Positions 18,317 to 26,960 of a DNA stretch of 49,174 nt are shown in pieces. This stretch comes from Planctomycetota bacterium (lineage in GTDB: Bacteria; Planctomycetota; Planctomycetia; Gemmatales; Gemmataceae). Position 1 is the stretch's first letter, and each line of letters starts with the position of its first letter. The stretch lies in NCBI GenBank assembly GCA_021324515.1, contig JAJPIY010000299.1, positions 1 through 49,174 on the forward strand, read 5' to 3'. The translations under genes were made by a program, and so were the position numbers. The notes below the pieces were generated by a model, which was not told the DNA's origin, ran no database searches, and was given only the letters and a program-made list of their open reading frames with translations.

Positions 18317-18379
18317 GATTTCAGATTGAAGATTGATGATCGAAGATCTTTTGAAATCATCAATCATCAATCTGAAATC
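18317..18379. repeat. 25-bp stem hairpin between two hsp20 genes
   Basis: GATTTCAGATTGAAGATT (from 18317) is mirrored by the sequence ending at 18379, giving about 25 paired bases with one mismatch and a loop of about 11 bases. The stem is A/T-rich, unlike all other hairpins here. It lies 3' of the middle hsp20 gene on the minus strand and 5' of the last one. It could separate or stabilise the two messages. Confidence 0.65.
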
Positions 18380-18401
18380 CCCAACTCCTGTTGTTATTTT
18401 G

Positions 18402-18806
18402 TTATTGCGCTTTGACGGCGATCTTCTTCGGTTTGACGGCTTCGCTCTTGGGCAGATGGACCGTCAGCACGCCATGCTTCAACTCCGCAGTGATCTTGTC
18501 GGAGTCGATGGCCTCGTTGATGGCGAAAGCGCGATAGAAGTCGCCAATGCCGTATTCATACGTCAGGTAGTGTACGTCCTCATGGCGCGGCGGGCATTTG
18601 GCGTGAATCGCCAACTCGCCATTCTCGAAGCGTACATCGACATCTCCCGGCTGAACACCCGGCAGGTCCGCGTAGACAGTCAGCTCATCGGCGGTTTCCA
18701 GGATGTCACACCGGGGAGTATACGTAACGGCGCTGCTGCGCGTCTGCTCCGGCAGGGCCACATCCGTCCGCTTCTCTTCTCGTTTGCTCAGAGCATTCTT
18801 GGCCAT
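18402..18806 (-). CDS. Hsp20 small heat shock protein (second of three)
   Basis: This is a 134-residue small heat shock protein. The crystallin domain starts near residue 35 (TPRCDILETADELTVYADLPG) and contains the conserved LKHGVLTVHLPKSE. The C-terminal motif is KIAV (I-x-V). The N-terminal arm is short and charged (SKREEKRTDVALPEQ). A perfect AAAGGAGGT ribosome-binding site precedes ATG 18806. It differs clearly from its two neighbours, so the cluster is not a recent duplication. Hetero-oligomers are possible but not shown. Confidence 0.92.
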   Translation of the reverse strand: MAKNALSKREEKRTDVALPEQTRSSAVTYTPRCDILETADELTVYADLPGVQPGDVDVRFENGELAIHAKCPPRHEDVHYLTYEYGIGDFYRAFAINEAIDSDKITAELKHGVLTVHLPKSEAVKPKKIAVKAQ

Positions 18807-18865
18807 AGCGAACCTCCTTTCTTCTTAAACAGGGTCGAGGAATTGGTCCCACGTCCATGCCCGGC

Positions 18866-18886
18866 GGCCCCGGTCACGCCGGGGCC
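18866..18886. repeat. G/C-rich hairpin between hsp20 genes
   Basis: GGCCCCGG at 18866-18873 is perfectly inverted at 18879-18886 with the loop TCACG. It lies 3' of the first hsp20 gene on the minus strand and could be a pause or processing site. Confidence 0.45.
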
Positions 18887-18903
18887 GGTTCCTTCCGTGA
18901 CGC

Positions 18904-19356
18904 TCATTCGGTCTTGACGGCGATCTTACGGGGCTTGGCCGTCTCGCTCTTAGGCATGGTGATGGTCAAGACCCCATTGCACAATCGCGCCTCGACCTTG
19001 TCCGCATCCACGTCCACCGGCAAGCTAATCAGACGGGAGAAGCTGCCAAAGCCGCGCTCTTGACGGTGCCAGACACCTTGGTTGACCGCCGGCTGTTTGC
19101 GCTCTCCCTTGATGGTCAACTGATTGCCGCCCGTGACGTAGATCTCCAGGTCATCCAACTCCATGCCCGGCAGCTCCGCTTCGGCATAAACGTGCTCGTC
19201 ATCCTCCCAAACATTGACTGCTGGGTAGGCGACGGCGAAGGTCGGCCAGCTGCCGTCTCGCAGACCGAACGAGTCGAACAGCCGATTCATCTCCTCTTGG
19301 AACCGGTTCAGTTCGTCCCAGAGGCTGGTATAAGGTTGCCACCGAGTCATCAGCAT
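18904..19356 (-). CDS. Hsp20 small heat shock protein (first of three)
   Basis: This is a 150-residue small heat shock protein of the classic bacterial type. The N-terminal arm MLMTRWQPYTSLWDELN is followed by FQEEMNRLFDSFG. The crystallin domain covers about residues 45-140 and includes PAVNVWEDDEHVYAEAELPG and LCNGVLTITMPKSE, with KIAV near the C-terminus. AAAGGAGGTG precedes ATG 19356. It is the promoter-proximal gene of the triple cluster and is divergent from the HPF-sigma fusion gene. I see no CIRCE operator (TTAGCACTC-N9-GAGTGCTAA) upstream, so HrcA control is not indicated. Confidence 0.93.
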   Translation of the reverse strand: MLMTRWQPYTSLWDELNRFQEEMNRLFDSFGLRDGSWPTFAVAYPAVNVWEDDEHVYAEAELPGMELDDLEIYVTGGNQLTIKGERKQPAVNQGVWHRQERGFGSFSRLISLPVDVDADKVEARLCNGVLTITMPKSETAKPRKIAVKTE

Positions 19357-19841
19357 GACCCACCTCCTTTCTCATTTTCCTGGTCTTCCCCTCCTCGGCC
19401 GCCCCAGGTGCCAGGGACCACCTGAGGCGGCCACTCGCACCTTCGCGAGTCCTGCGCTCGGCCAGCTAGCAAACAGCGTGCCATTCTGCGCCGCGCGTGC
19501 CTGCCTTGCGATAACCGCTACAGAACTTATATTCTGCCAAGAAGTTATGGACGATTCCGCTGCCGAAGGGTCTTGCCTCCCGTTCCGGCACACCAACGCA
19601 CTGCTGTGCCACTTCTTGTCAGTTTGTCGCTCCTGGTGGCCCTCGTGCCGGACAAATTGACAGCCCGCTGCCGGCCCTTTCTGCACCGCTGCGGTCGGCC
19701 CATTGCCTTTAGTAGCGAATTCCCAAGGAGTTAAGCATACGATTCTCGGCACCGTTTTTAACGTTGCCCCGGCACTCCACTTGCAAAAAGCTGAGGTGGC
19801 GAAAACCAATCCCATGTCGAAAGACGAGGAGGAACGCACCG
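19357..19841. promoter_or_regulatory. Divergent regulatory region between hsp20 cluster and HPF-sigma gene
   Basis: This 485-base stretch holds no gene. On the plus strand TTGCGA (19506-19511) and TATATT (19528-19533), 16 bases apart, form a plausible sigma-70 promoter for the downstream gene, leaving a leader of about 300 bases. Within that leader TTGTCAGTTTGTC (19616-19628) and GACAAATTGACAG (19651-19663) form an inverted repeat matching at 11 of 13 positions, which could be an operator or an RNA stem. AGGAGG at about 19826-19831 is the ribosome-binding site of the next gene. Confidence 0.45.
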
Positions 19842-20867
19842 ATGCAGGTTCATTGGGTCTTTAACGATTGTTGCAGTGAGCGATTGAAGGCAAACCTCCA
19901 GGCTTACTGGGAAAAGAAGCAGACGCGGTTAGAGAAATTGCTCAAGCCCTTTCGACCGGAACTGCGTGAGCTTCGGCTGACGGTATATCGCCACGAGCAG
20001 CCCACACGTTGGGAAGTGCGCGGGGCCTTGCACCTGCCGACGGGTACGCTGGCAGCGGAACAAACGGAGGCGGACTACCAATCGGCCCTGGACCGCCTGG
20101 CCGATGTTTTGGTCACGGAGATTAAACGGCACAAGGAACGGTTGCGGCGTGATTACACGTTTCGGCGTAAAGACCGGCGGCGCGAAGAGTTGCTTGCCGC
20201 TGGCCCGATGCTGGAACGCGATGTCAACCAGGGGCGCCGGCAAGCGTTCTTTGATTTATTGCGGCCAATGCTTCGCTCCCTACGCGAACATGCCCGCCGG
20301 GAGCTGCACATTTTGGAATTAGAAGATGTGCTGCCCAAAGGTGAGGTGACGCCGGATGATCTGGTGGATGAAGTGCTCACCCGCGCCTGGCAGCAGTTCA
20401 CTGCGCGGCCGGCGCACCGGCCGTTGGACCTATGGCTGATCGATCTGTTACATGCAACCGTAGAACAATGGCGTCAGCAGCCGCCGCCTCTCGCACTGGC
20501 AGGTCAGGCCAAGGAGCAAGACGAGCAAGACAAGGAGAGTGACGAATGGTGGGCCGAACTGCTTGAGGAGACGGAACCGTTAGCGGTAGAGGAGCTGGTG
20601 CCCAGTGGAGAGGGGAACGAGGCGTGGGAGCGCCTGGAGACGGAGGAACAGAGACAGCAACTGCTCCAGCTCCTTGCCGAGTTGCCCCCTTCGAAGCGGC
20701 AAGCATTCGAGTTGTACGCCCTGGAGGGCTTCGAGGCGGCAGAGATTGCGATGGTCCAGGACCGTCCGGAAGCCGAGGTGAAGGCCGACATCGAAGCCGT
20801 GCGACAGTTCCTGCGTGAGCGGCTGTCCGGCGGCAGCCGCCAGAAGCAAGAGCAGCCAGTCGGTTAG
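19842..20867 (+). CDS. Fusion of an HPF/RaiA-like ribosome-binding domain with sigma-70 regions 2 and 4
   Basis: This is a 341-residue protein, started at ATG 19842 after a good ribosome-binding site. Residues 1-105 have the pattern of ribosome hibernation factors: alternating strands (LRELRLTVYRHE, WEVRGALHLPTGTLAAEQ), then helix DYQSALDRLADVLVTEIKRH with a basic end. Residues 130-215 look like sigma region 2 (ELEDVLPKGEVTPDDLVDEV, then LTRAWQQF). An acidic linker follows (about 225-265). Residues 270-332 look like region 4 (LAELPPSKRQAFELYALEGF, then a helix-turn-helix-like EAAEIAMVQDRPEAEVKADI). A hibernation factor would bind the 30S decoding site; a sigma factor would bind RNA polymerase. 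Both domain calls are by eye. The sigma part is degenerate, so it may bind protein or RNA rather than promote transcription. A terminator follows at once. Confidence 0.72.
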   Translation: MQVHWVFNDCCSERLKANLQAYWEKKQTRLEKLLKPFRPELRELRLTVYRHEQPTRWEVRGALHLPTGTLAAEQTEADYQSALDRLADVLVTEIKRHKERLRRDYTFRRKDRRREELLAAGPMLERDVNQGRRQAFFDLLRPMLRSLREHARRELHILELEDVLPKGEVTPDDLVDEVLTRAWQQFTARPAHRPLDLWLIDLLHATVEQWRQQPPPLALAGQAKEQDEQDKESDEWWAELLEETEPLAVEELVPSGEGNEAWERLETEEQRQQLLQLLAELPPSKRQAFELYALEGFEAAEIAMVQDRPEAEVKADIEAVRQFLRERLSGGSRQKQEQPVG

Positions 20868-20870
20868 GAG

Positions 20871-20905
20871 AAAAGGGAGGCGGAAATAAGTCGCCTCCTT
20901 TTTCT
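20871..20905. terminator. Rho-independent terminator, probably bidirectional
   Basis: GGAGGCG (20876-20882) pairs with CGCCTCC (20892-20898), followed by TTTTTCTC on the plus strand. On the minus strand the same stem is followed by CCTTTTCTCC. It ends the HPF-sigma gene and, from the other side, the parvulin-like gene. Confidence 0.85.
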
Positions 20906-20948
20906 CTCTGCTCCTTGCAGGTGCAGCGGTTGGTAAAAACCGACGAAT

Positions 20949-22925
20949 TTACTGCGGCGCCGCCTCCATCTTAGGGTTATCCGGCGGGTTGGCAAGCAGT
21001 TTCTTTGTGGTGGCGGTGATGTCTTCCGGCGTGTGAGAATCCTTGAGCATGACTTTGGGCCGGGCTTTCTCGCGCAGGGCTTGAAAGGCCGTCTGCATTT
21101 CCCGTTGCACTTTGCGCTCGAAGACCTCGCGCCTCAGTTTGTCACGCACCGAATCGAGCGTCACGGACTTGTTGGGCGGATAGCGCTTGTCCAGTCGGAA
21201 GACGACATTGCCTTCGGGCGTTTCCAAAAGCGTGGTCATTTCTCCTGGATGCAGTTTGAAGGCTTCGTCCTCGACGTCCTTGTTGCCCAAAGAGCCGCGA
21301 CCGAACGGCCCGATTTTACCGCCCTTGGCCGCCAGCGTACTGCTGGCTTGATGTTGGGCCATCTCGTTGAAGGCGTCAGGGTTGTCGCGGATGCGGGTGT
21401 ACTGCATCATGGCGTATCTCGTTTGGTCCGAGGGCCAAAGGATCATGCGCCCTTCCAGCTTTTCGCCATACTCGGCCTCGAAGGCTTGCTGCAAGTCTTG
21501 CTCGGTGACCTTGACGCTGTCGCGGCATAGCTTGGCCATCAACAGCCGCGGACGTATCACGTCTTCGCGCCACTCATAAATGTTCTTGTTGTAGGGGCCA
21601 AGGAAGTCTTTCTCGAACATTTTGAGGTCAATGTTTCCCAGTTTCTTTAGATCGTCGTTCAAGCCGGCCTCGATCTCTTCCGGCGTCACGCTAACGCCGC
21701 GCGCCTGGCACGCGCGGTCGATGATGATGCGGTTGACGAGGAAATCAATTTGCTCGGCGCCATAGCGGCTGATAAGAAATTCGCCGAAATCCTCGCGGGT
21801 GATCGGCACCGTGTCGTTGCTCCCTTCCGCGAGGGAATGGTAGACGGCGACGATTTGCCGCGAACGCTGGCTGGGGTCGCAGGGCGGCAGGCCGTCTGGA
21901 TCCTCCGCCTTGGTTTTCTTGCGGAGCAATTTTTGCGGATTGGCCTTGCGCTTCAAGGTGTCGAACGCCGACTGCATCTCGCTGGCAATTTTTTTCTCTT
22001 CTACTTCTTTGGTCAGTTTGTCACGGACGGTCTCAAAGCGGATGGAAGTATCGGGCGGGATGTGGCGCAGACACTTGACCACGATTGGTCCGTCGATGGT
22101 CTCGAAAACCTCGCTGACCTCGTTGGGCGCCAAACGGAAGACAATGCGATCGAAATTGTCATCGCCCATGACATAGCGCCCAAAGGGCCGAACCTTGCCA
22201 GCGGTGGCCGCCAGCTGCGGCTTGACCGTCTGGGCCTTGGCCAAGCGGTCGAACGCCTCGGCATTGTCGCGGATCTGGGCGTAGGCGGCCAATGCTTGCT
22301 CTTTGCCTTCTTTGGTCTTGGGCCAGAGGATGATCTGGCATTCGACTTTCTCACCGTAGGCGGCCTCAAACGCTTTGTGCAATTCTTCGTCGCTGACATG
22401 GACGCGGCTGCGGCACAGCTTGGCCATCTGCAAACGTGAACGAATCACGTCTTCTTTCCATTCGTGGATGTTCTTGTGATAGCGCGCCAAGATGGTATTG
22501 ACGAACGTGTTCTGGTCGATAGCGAAGCCTTGCAATTGTTCGGCGAGGGCACTTTCGATCTCGCCGCCGCTCACCTCGATGTTGTATTGCCGGCAAGCAT
22601 CATCGATGATGCGCTTGTTGATGAGCAGGTCGAGCTTATCGGTGTGGCGTTCAATGAGGTAGTCGCCGAATTGTTCCCGAGTGATCGGTTCGTTGTCGTA
22701 GAGATAGGCGACGACGCGGCGCGAGTAATCCGAAGGAGACGGATCGGCGACAGGTGGCGCCGCAGCAGGCTTGGCAGCTGGGATGGGCGGCTGAGCGTCG
22801 GCCCGCGGCAACAAGCTACTGCGGATCCAGTAACCTGCTCCTGCAATCAGAACGAAGCACCCACTCAGGATCGCAATCCCGCGCCACCCACGCCGGGTGG
22901 GACGAACTTTCTTGCGCGCCGGCAT
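20949..22925 (-). CDS. Membrane-anchored, internally duplicated SurA/parvulin-like protein
   Basis: This is a 658-residue protein with a basic cytoplasmic start, one membrane segment (about 17-35, IAILSGCFVLIAGAGYWI) and an Ala/Pro linker. It then holds two tandem copies of a unit of about 260 residues (roughly 65-330 and 355-625). Matching pairs include PITREQFGDYLIERH / PITREDFGEFLISRY, NIHEWKEDVIRSRLQMAKLC / NIYEWREDVIRPRLLMAKLC and AGKVRPFGR / GGKIGPFGR. Each unit looks like a SurA-type chaperone region plus a parvulin fold. The usual SHIL catalytic segment reads QIILWP or RMILWP, without the His, so isomerase activity is doubtful. A periplasmic or outer-face chaperone role is the best inference. 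It is convergent with the HPF-sigma gene. Confidence 0.78.
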   Translation of the reverse strand: MPARKKVRPTRRGWRGIAILSGCFVLIAGAGYWIRSSLLPRADAQPPIPAAKPAAAPPVADPSPSDYSRRVVAYLYDNEPITREQFGDYLIERHTDKLDLLINKRIIDDACRQYNIEVSGGEIESALAEQLQGFAIDQNTFVNTILARYHKNIHEWKEDVIRSRLQMAKLCRSRVHVSDEELHKAFEAAYGEKVECQIILWPKTKEGKEQALAAYAQIRDNAEAFDRLAKAQTVKPQLAATAGKVRPFGRYVMGDDNFDRIVFRLAPNEVSEVFETIDGPIVVKCLRHIPPDTSIRFETVRDKLTKEVEEKKIASEMQSAFDTLKRKANPQKLLRKKTKAEDPDGLPPCDPSQRSRQIVAVYHSLAEGSNDTVPITREDFGEFLISRYGAEQIDFLVNRIIIDRACQARGVSVTPEEIEAGLNDDLKKLGNIDLKMFEKDFLGPYNKNIYEWREDVIRPRLLMAKLCRDSVKVTEQDLQQAFEAEYGEKLEGRMILWPSDQTRYAMMQYTRIRDNPDAFNEMAQHQASSTLAAKGGKIGPFGRGSLGNKDVEDEAFKLHPGEMTTLLETPEGNVVFRLDKRYPPNKSVTLDSVRDKLRREVFERKVQREMQTAFQALREKARPKVMLKDSHTPEDITATTKKLLANPPDNPKMEAAPQ

Positions 22926-22947
22926 CCCTTTCGCCTCCCTGTACCGT

Positions 22948-22968
22948 AACCCAGCCCGTAGCTGGGTT
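22948..22968. repeat. Perfect 8-bp hairpin upstream of the parvulin-like gene
   Basis: AACCCAGC (22948-22955) and GCTGGGTT (22961-22968) flank the loop CCGTA. It lies 23 bases upstream of the start codon of the gene on the minus strand, near its ribosome-binding site region (GGGAGGCGAAAGGG). The rest of this 285-base divergent region shows no other clear signal. Confidence 0.45.
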
Positions 22969-23210
22969 CACCCCACGAAAGCGCCGAGATATAGTGAGAG
23001 GACCATAAAACGCAAGCCCGTTTTCAGCAAAGAGGTCTGTCGCTAAGGCTGTTTCCGGTTTCAAACGGGGTAAGCCGATTTGCCGTAAGTCTAAAAACGA
23101 TGGTCGAGGGACTTTGCTCACTTTGAAACAGCGAACAGCCGCTCGCCCAAAAACTGTCGGGCACACGCACTCAGACAGCCGCTTGCGACGTTTCTCGGTA
23201 GAATGCTCGT

Positions 23211-24878
23211 ATGACTGGGATTGAAGCCTTCCTGGAAGTCCTCGCCGGCGCTGGGGTGCAGTATATTTTCGGCAATCCCGGCACCACAGAGCTACCCCTC
23301 AACGATGCCCTCGTCCACGATCGCCGTTTCCAATACATCTTCGGTTTGCACGAGATCCCCGTGCTGGCAATGGCCGATGGTTACGCTCTAGCATCGGGCG
23401 GCGTCGGGGTGGCCAACGTACATATCTGTTGCGGCCTCGGCAATGCGATGGGCATGCTCTACAACGCCTACTGCTCCGGCAGCCCTGTTCTGCTGACGGC
23501 GGGGCAGCAGGACCGCCGGCTACGTTTCGAGGAGCCGGTGTTGGCCGGCGACATGGTGAGTGTGGTTCGGCCGTGGACCAAGTGGGCGGCAGAGGTACAG
23601 CGTGTCGAAGAGGTGCCGACGGCAGTGCGGCGGGCCATCCAGACGGCGCGAACGCCGCCGACGGGCCCCGTGTTCCTCGCTCTGCCGGTAGACGTGCAGA
23701 TGGAGCAATGTGCAGGCTTGGATCTCGCGCCGCCGTCGCAGATGGATCGCCGGGTGCGTCCTCCGCTCGACACTCTCTACCGCGCCGCCGCTGTTCTGGC
23801 CCAGGCGAAGGCCCCGGCCATCCTTGCCGGAAGCCGAGTGACGGAGTGCGATGCGATCCGCGAGTTGACGGCCGTGGCCGAACGCCTCGGCGCTCCGGTG
23901 TTTGCAGAACAGGCGACGGCGCATGGGCGGGTGCCCTTCCCGACCGAGCATCCCTTATACAGCGAAAGTTTGCCGCTGTGGTCGCCGGATGTGCGCCGCA
24001 TTCTCGCCGATTTCGATGTGCTGCTGGTTGCCGGCATGAACCTGCTGCGCAGTTACATCTATCACGAACCGAGCCGGCCCATCCCCGAACACGTCCGCTT
24101 GGTGCAAATGGACAATGATCCCTGGCAGATTGCCAAGAACTACCCTATCGAGGTTGGCTTGCTCGGCGATTTGAAAGTCGGCCTGGCCGAGCTGGAGCAG
24201 CTGTTGGCAAACGCTCTGAGCGGAACACAGGCGGCGGTCGCACGTTCACGGCTGGAACGCTGTGCCGCGGCGCGGCGGGCAACCCAGGAGACCTGGAAGC
24301 AAAAGATAGCTGCTGAATATCAAAGACGGCCGCTGACGCCGCTGACGCTGATGGCAGCTGTGGCGAAAGTGCTGCCTGCAAACGCCGTCGTGGTCGAGGA
24401 AGCCGTGACAACAACGAATGGAATGCTGGAACGCCTCGGTGCGTTGAAAGATCCGAAGGGCTATTTCGGCCATCGTGGTTGGGCATTGGGCTGGGGTTTG
24501 GGTTGTGCGCTGGGGGTGAAGTTAGCCTGGCCGGAACGCCCGGTTCTGGCCCTTCTCGGCGATGGCGCAGCACTCTACGGCATCCAGGGATTATGGACGG
24601 CAGCGCATCATCGCCTCCCCGTTACGTTCGTCATCTGCAACAACGCCCAGTACCAGATCCTTAAACACTGCGGCGACGTGATGCCCTTGCCGAACATGGC
24701 GGCCAAACAATACTTGGCGATGGATCTGGTGCAGCCCGAAATCGATTTCGTGGCCTTGTCTCGCTCGCTGGGTGTAGAAGCGCGGCGCATCACCGAGCCG
24801 GACGAACTGAGCGAATGCCTACGCGAAGGGATGTCCGGCGACAAACCTCTGTTGTTCGATGTGCCACTCGCCCGCTGA
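23211..24878 (+). CDS. Thiamine diphosphate-dependent decarboxylase, benzoylformate decarboxylase-like
   Basis: This is a 555-residue enzyme with the three-domain ThDP layout. The activating Glu is E48 (GLHEIPVLAMADGYA). The cofactor-binding segment is LLGDGAALYGIQGLWTAAHH followed by NN (GDG to NN). Residues used by benzoylformate decarboxylase can be aligned from memory: T25 in GNPGTTELP (Ser in the known enzyme), H71 in NVHICCGLGNAMG, and a His in SYIYHEPSRP. A 2-oxo acid decarboxylase is therefore likely. The Ser-to-Thr change and the ICC loop make the exact substrate uncertain; acetolactate-synthase-like activity is the alternative. It stands alone, divergent from the parvulin-like gene. 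Confidence 0.85.
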   Translation: MTGIEAFLEVLAGAGVQYIFGNPGTTELPLNDALVHDRRFQYIFGLHEIPVLAMADGYALASGGVGVANVHICCGLGNAMGMLYNAYCSGSPVLLTAGQQDRRLRFEEPVLAGDMVSVVRPWTKWAAEVQRVEEVPTAVRRAIQTARTPPTGPVFLALPVDVQMEQCAGLDLAPPSQMDRRVRPPLDTLYRAAAVLAQAKAPAILAGSRVTECDAIRELTAVAERLGAPVFAEQATAHGRVPFPTEHPLYSESLPLWSPDVRRILADFDVLLVAGMNLLRSYIYHEPSRPIPEHVRLVQMDNDPWQIAKNYPIEVGLLGDLKVGLAELEQLLANALSGTQAAVARSRLERCAAARRATQETWKQKIAAEYQRRPLTPLTLMAAVAKVLPANAVVVEEAVTTTNGMLERLGALKDPKGYFGHRGWALGWGLGCALGVKLAWPERPVLALLGDGAALYGIQGLWTAAHHRLPVTFVICNNAQYQILKHCGDVMPLPNMAAKQYLAMDLVQPEIDFVALSRSLGVEARRITEPDELSECLREGMSGDKPLLFDVPLAR

Positions 24879-25017
24879 TCGGTTTGCGCATGGCCCGGAC
24901 CCGTTGACCGGAAGAAACCAACCGCGTAAAGTGAACAGTTGAGGGACTTTCATCACCGACTTGCCGTCATCGGCGGCCGACCGTCCGAGGGCGGGTGGGC
25001 TGCTGGTTGCGATAGCG

Positions 25018-25818
25018 ATGCTGACTAAGCGGATTATTCCCTGTCTGGACGTCGAGCGCGGTCGGGTCGTCAAGGGGGTGAATTTCCTGCACCTGCGTGA
25101 TGCCGGCGATCCGGTTGAGGTGGCACGGCGCTATGAGGCCGAAGGGGCGGACGAGTTGGTTTTTCTCGACATTAGCGCCAGCCACGAAGGGCGGGAAATC
25201 ATGCTCGACGTGGTACGGCGGGTGGCCGAGGAAATCTTCATGCCGTTCACGGTCGGCGGCGGCATCCGCACTCTGGAAGATGCCACGCGTTTGATTCAGG
25301 CAGGGGCCGAGAAGGTCAGCATCAACTCAGCAGCTATCCGGACACCGGAACTGATTACTGCGGTGGCGCGGAAGTTCGGCTCCTGTGCCACGGTCGTCAA
25401 TATTGATCCCCGGCGTGTGCGCCGACCAGATGGCCGTGAGGTGTGGGAGGTCCACATCAACGGCGGCCGAGTGCCAACAGGATGGGAAGCGGTTGCGTGG
25501 GCGCGGCGTGTCGAGGAATTAGGCGCCGGAGAGATCGTGCTAACTTCGATGGACGCCGACGGCACCAAGACCGGATATGATATCCCCATGACGCGAGCCG
25601 TGGCCGATGCGGTGCGCATTCCCGTCGTTGCCAGCGGCGGCGCCGGCTCGCCCGAACACCTGTTCCACGTGCTTACAGAAGGCCATGCCGACGCCGCCCT
25701 TGCGGCCAGTATTTTCCATTACAAGGAATACGGTATCCCCGCTACCAAGGCGTATCTCGCCGAACGCGGCGTGCCGATTCGTCTTACCGGAGGTCTCAAT
25801 GGCTACTGCCGAGGTTAA
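25018..25818 (+). CDS. hisF: Imidazole glycerol phosphate synthase cyclase subunit
   Basis: HisF uses ammonia from HisH to turn PRFAR into imidazole glycerol phosphate and AICAR in histidine synthesis. It is a TIM barrel of 266 residues from ATG 25018 ([15 protein letters not shown], general acid/base D11). The second catalytic Asp is in VVNIDPRR. Phosphate-binding loops are FTVGGGIRT and [11 protein letters not shown]. The open frame continues 19 codons upstream without family similarity. No other his gene is present. Its last 20 bases overlap pilT, so histidine synthesis and pilus motor genes share a transcript here. Confidence 0.95.
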   Translation: MLTKRIIPCLDVERGRVVKGVNFLHLRDAGDPVEVARRYEAEGADELVFLDISASHEGREIMLDVVRRVAEEIFMPFTVGGGIRTLEDATRLIQAGAEKVSINSAAIRTPELITAVARKFGSCATVVNIDPRRVRRPDGREVWEVHINGGRVPTGWEAVAWARRVEELGAGEIVLTSMDADGTKTGYDIPMTRAVADAVRIPVVASGGAGSPEHLFHVLTEGHADAALAASIFHYKEYGIPATKAYLAERGVPIRLTGGLNGYCRG

Positions 25819-26953
25819 AGACTTTGCTGTGTCCTCTGCTCCCCCGACTCCTGCCGTCACACGGCGCGAACCGGAAGCCAACAAGCTGTTTCGTATGGTC
25901 ATGAAGTATCAGGCCAGCGACTTACATCTCAAAGCCGGGCAGCCGCCTATGATGCGTTTGCGCGGCGACATCGTGAAAGTAAATGCGCCGCCGCTCTCCG
26001 GCGAGGACATGGAGAGGTTGTTGCTGCCTTTACTCTCGCCCAGACAACGCGAGATCCTCGACCGCGAAGGCGGCGTGGATTTTTCCTATGTCGTTGGCGA
26101 TGACGAAGCGCGCTTCCGTGTCAGTCTCTTCAAACAGCGTGGCAAGCTCAGTCTGGTGTCGCGGCGTGTTAACTCCTCTATTCCTAGCTTCAAGGAGTTG
26201 GGCCTGCCCGACAGCATCGAATCGTTGTGCCATTTTCCAGATGGCATGATTATCTTTGCCGGCGTCACCGGCTCCGGTAAAAGCACCTCCATTGCCGCCA
26301 TGCTCGACTACATCGCCGAGCGCGAGCCGTTGCACATCCTTACCCTGGAAGATCCTATTGAGTTCACTTTTACCGACAAAAAAGCCTATTTCAACCAGCG
26401 CGAAATCGGCCTGGACGTGATCGACTGGCACAAGGGGCTTAAGGATGCGGTTCGTGAAGATCCCGATGTGATTCTGGTGGGTGAGTTGCGCGACGTAGAG
26501 ACCTTCGAGGCCGCCATTAACGCCGCCGAGACTGGCCACCTGGTTTTCGGCACGATCCACGCTTCTACCGCCCCTTCGACCATCAACCGTATTCTCGACT
26601 TGTTCCCGGTGGCCAAGCACAACGCCGTCCGCAAAGGCTTGGCCAACAATCTCCGGGCCATCATTGCCCAAAAATTGCTCAAAGGACTCAAGAAACCGCG
26701 CGTGCCTACCAATGAGATCATGATCGTCAACCCGACTGTCAAAAAATTAATTGCCGAGGGCGAAGACCTGAAATTGCACGACGCCATCAAAATGTTTTAC
26801 AACGAGGGCATGGTCGATTTCACCGAGAACCTGCGCCAGCTCGTCGAGCGCGGCGACATCGACAAACAGACGGCCCTTGAATTTGCTCCCGATCCGGAGA
26901 AACTCAAGATGGCCTTCAAAGGCATCAAGGTTTCTGCACCGGGTATTCTCTAA
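25799..26953 (+). CDS. pilT: PilT-type twitching motility / retraction ATPase
   Basis: This is a 384-residue cytoplasmic hexameric ATPase that would power type IV pilus retraction. It begins at ATG 25799, just after GGAGGT inside the end of hisF. Motifs run in order: N-terminal PAS-like part ([14 protein letters not shown]), Walker [10 protein letters not shown], the Asp box LTLEDPIEF, Walker [11 protein letters not shown], and the His box [13 protein letters not shown]. The C-terminal motif known in PilT as AIRNLIR appears as TVKKLIAEG, so the retraction-specific helix is altered. The gene directly precedes pilB, which supports the pilus assignment. Confidence 0.92.
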   Translation: MATAEVKDFAVSSAPPTPAVTRREPEANKLFRMVMKYQASDLHLKAGQPPMMRLRGDIVKVNAPPLSGEDMERLLLPLLSPRQREILDREGGVDFSYVVGDDEARFRVSLFKQRGKLSLVSRRVNSSIPSFKELGLPDSIESLCHFPDGMIIFAGVTGSGKSTSIAAMLDYIAEREPLHILTLEDPIEFTFTDKKAYFNQREIGLDVIDWHKGLKDAVREDPDVILVGELRDVETFEAAINAAETGHLVFGTIHASTAPSTINRILDLFPVAKHNAVRKGLANNLRAIIAQKLLKGLKKPRVPTNEIMIVNPTVKKLIAEGEDLKLHDAIKMFYNEGMVDFTENLRQLVERGDIDKQTALEFAPDPEKLKMAFKGIKVSAPGIL

Positions 26954-26960
26954 AATAAAG

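Noticed and set aside
19357..19841. CIRCE/HrcA operator for the hsp20 cluster
   Set aside because: No TTAGCACTC-N9-GAGTGCTAA or near match was found on either strand.
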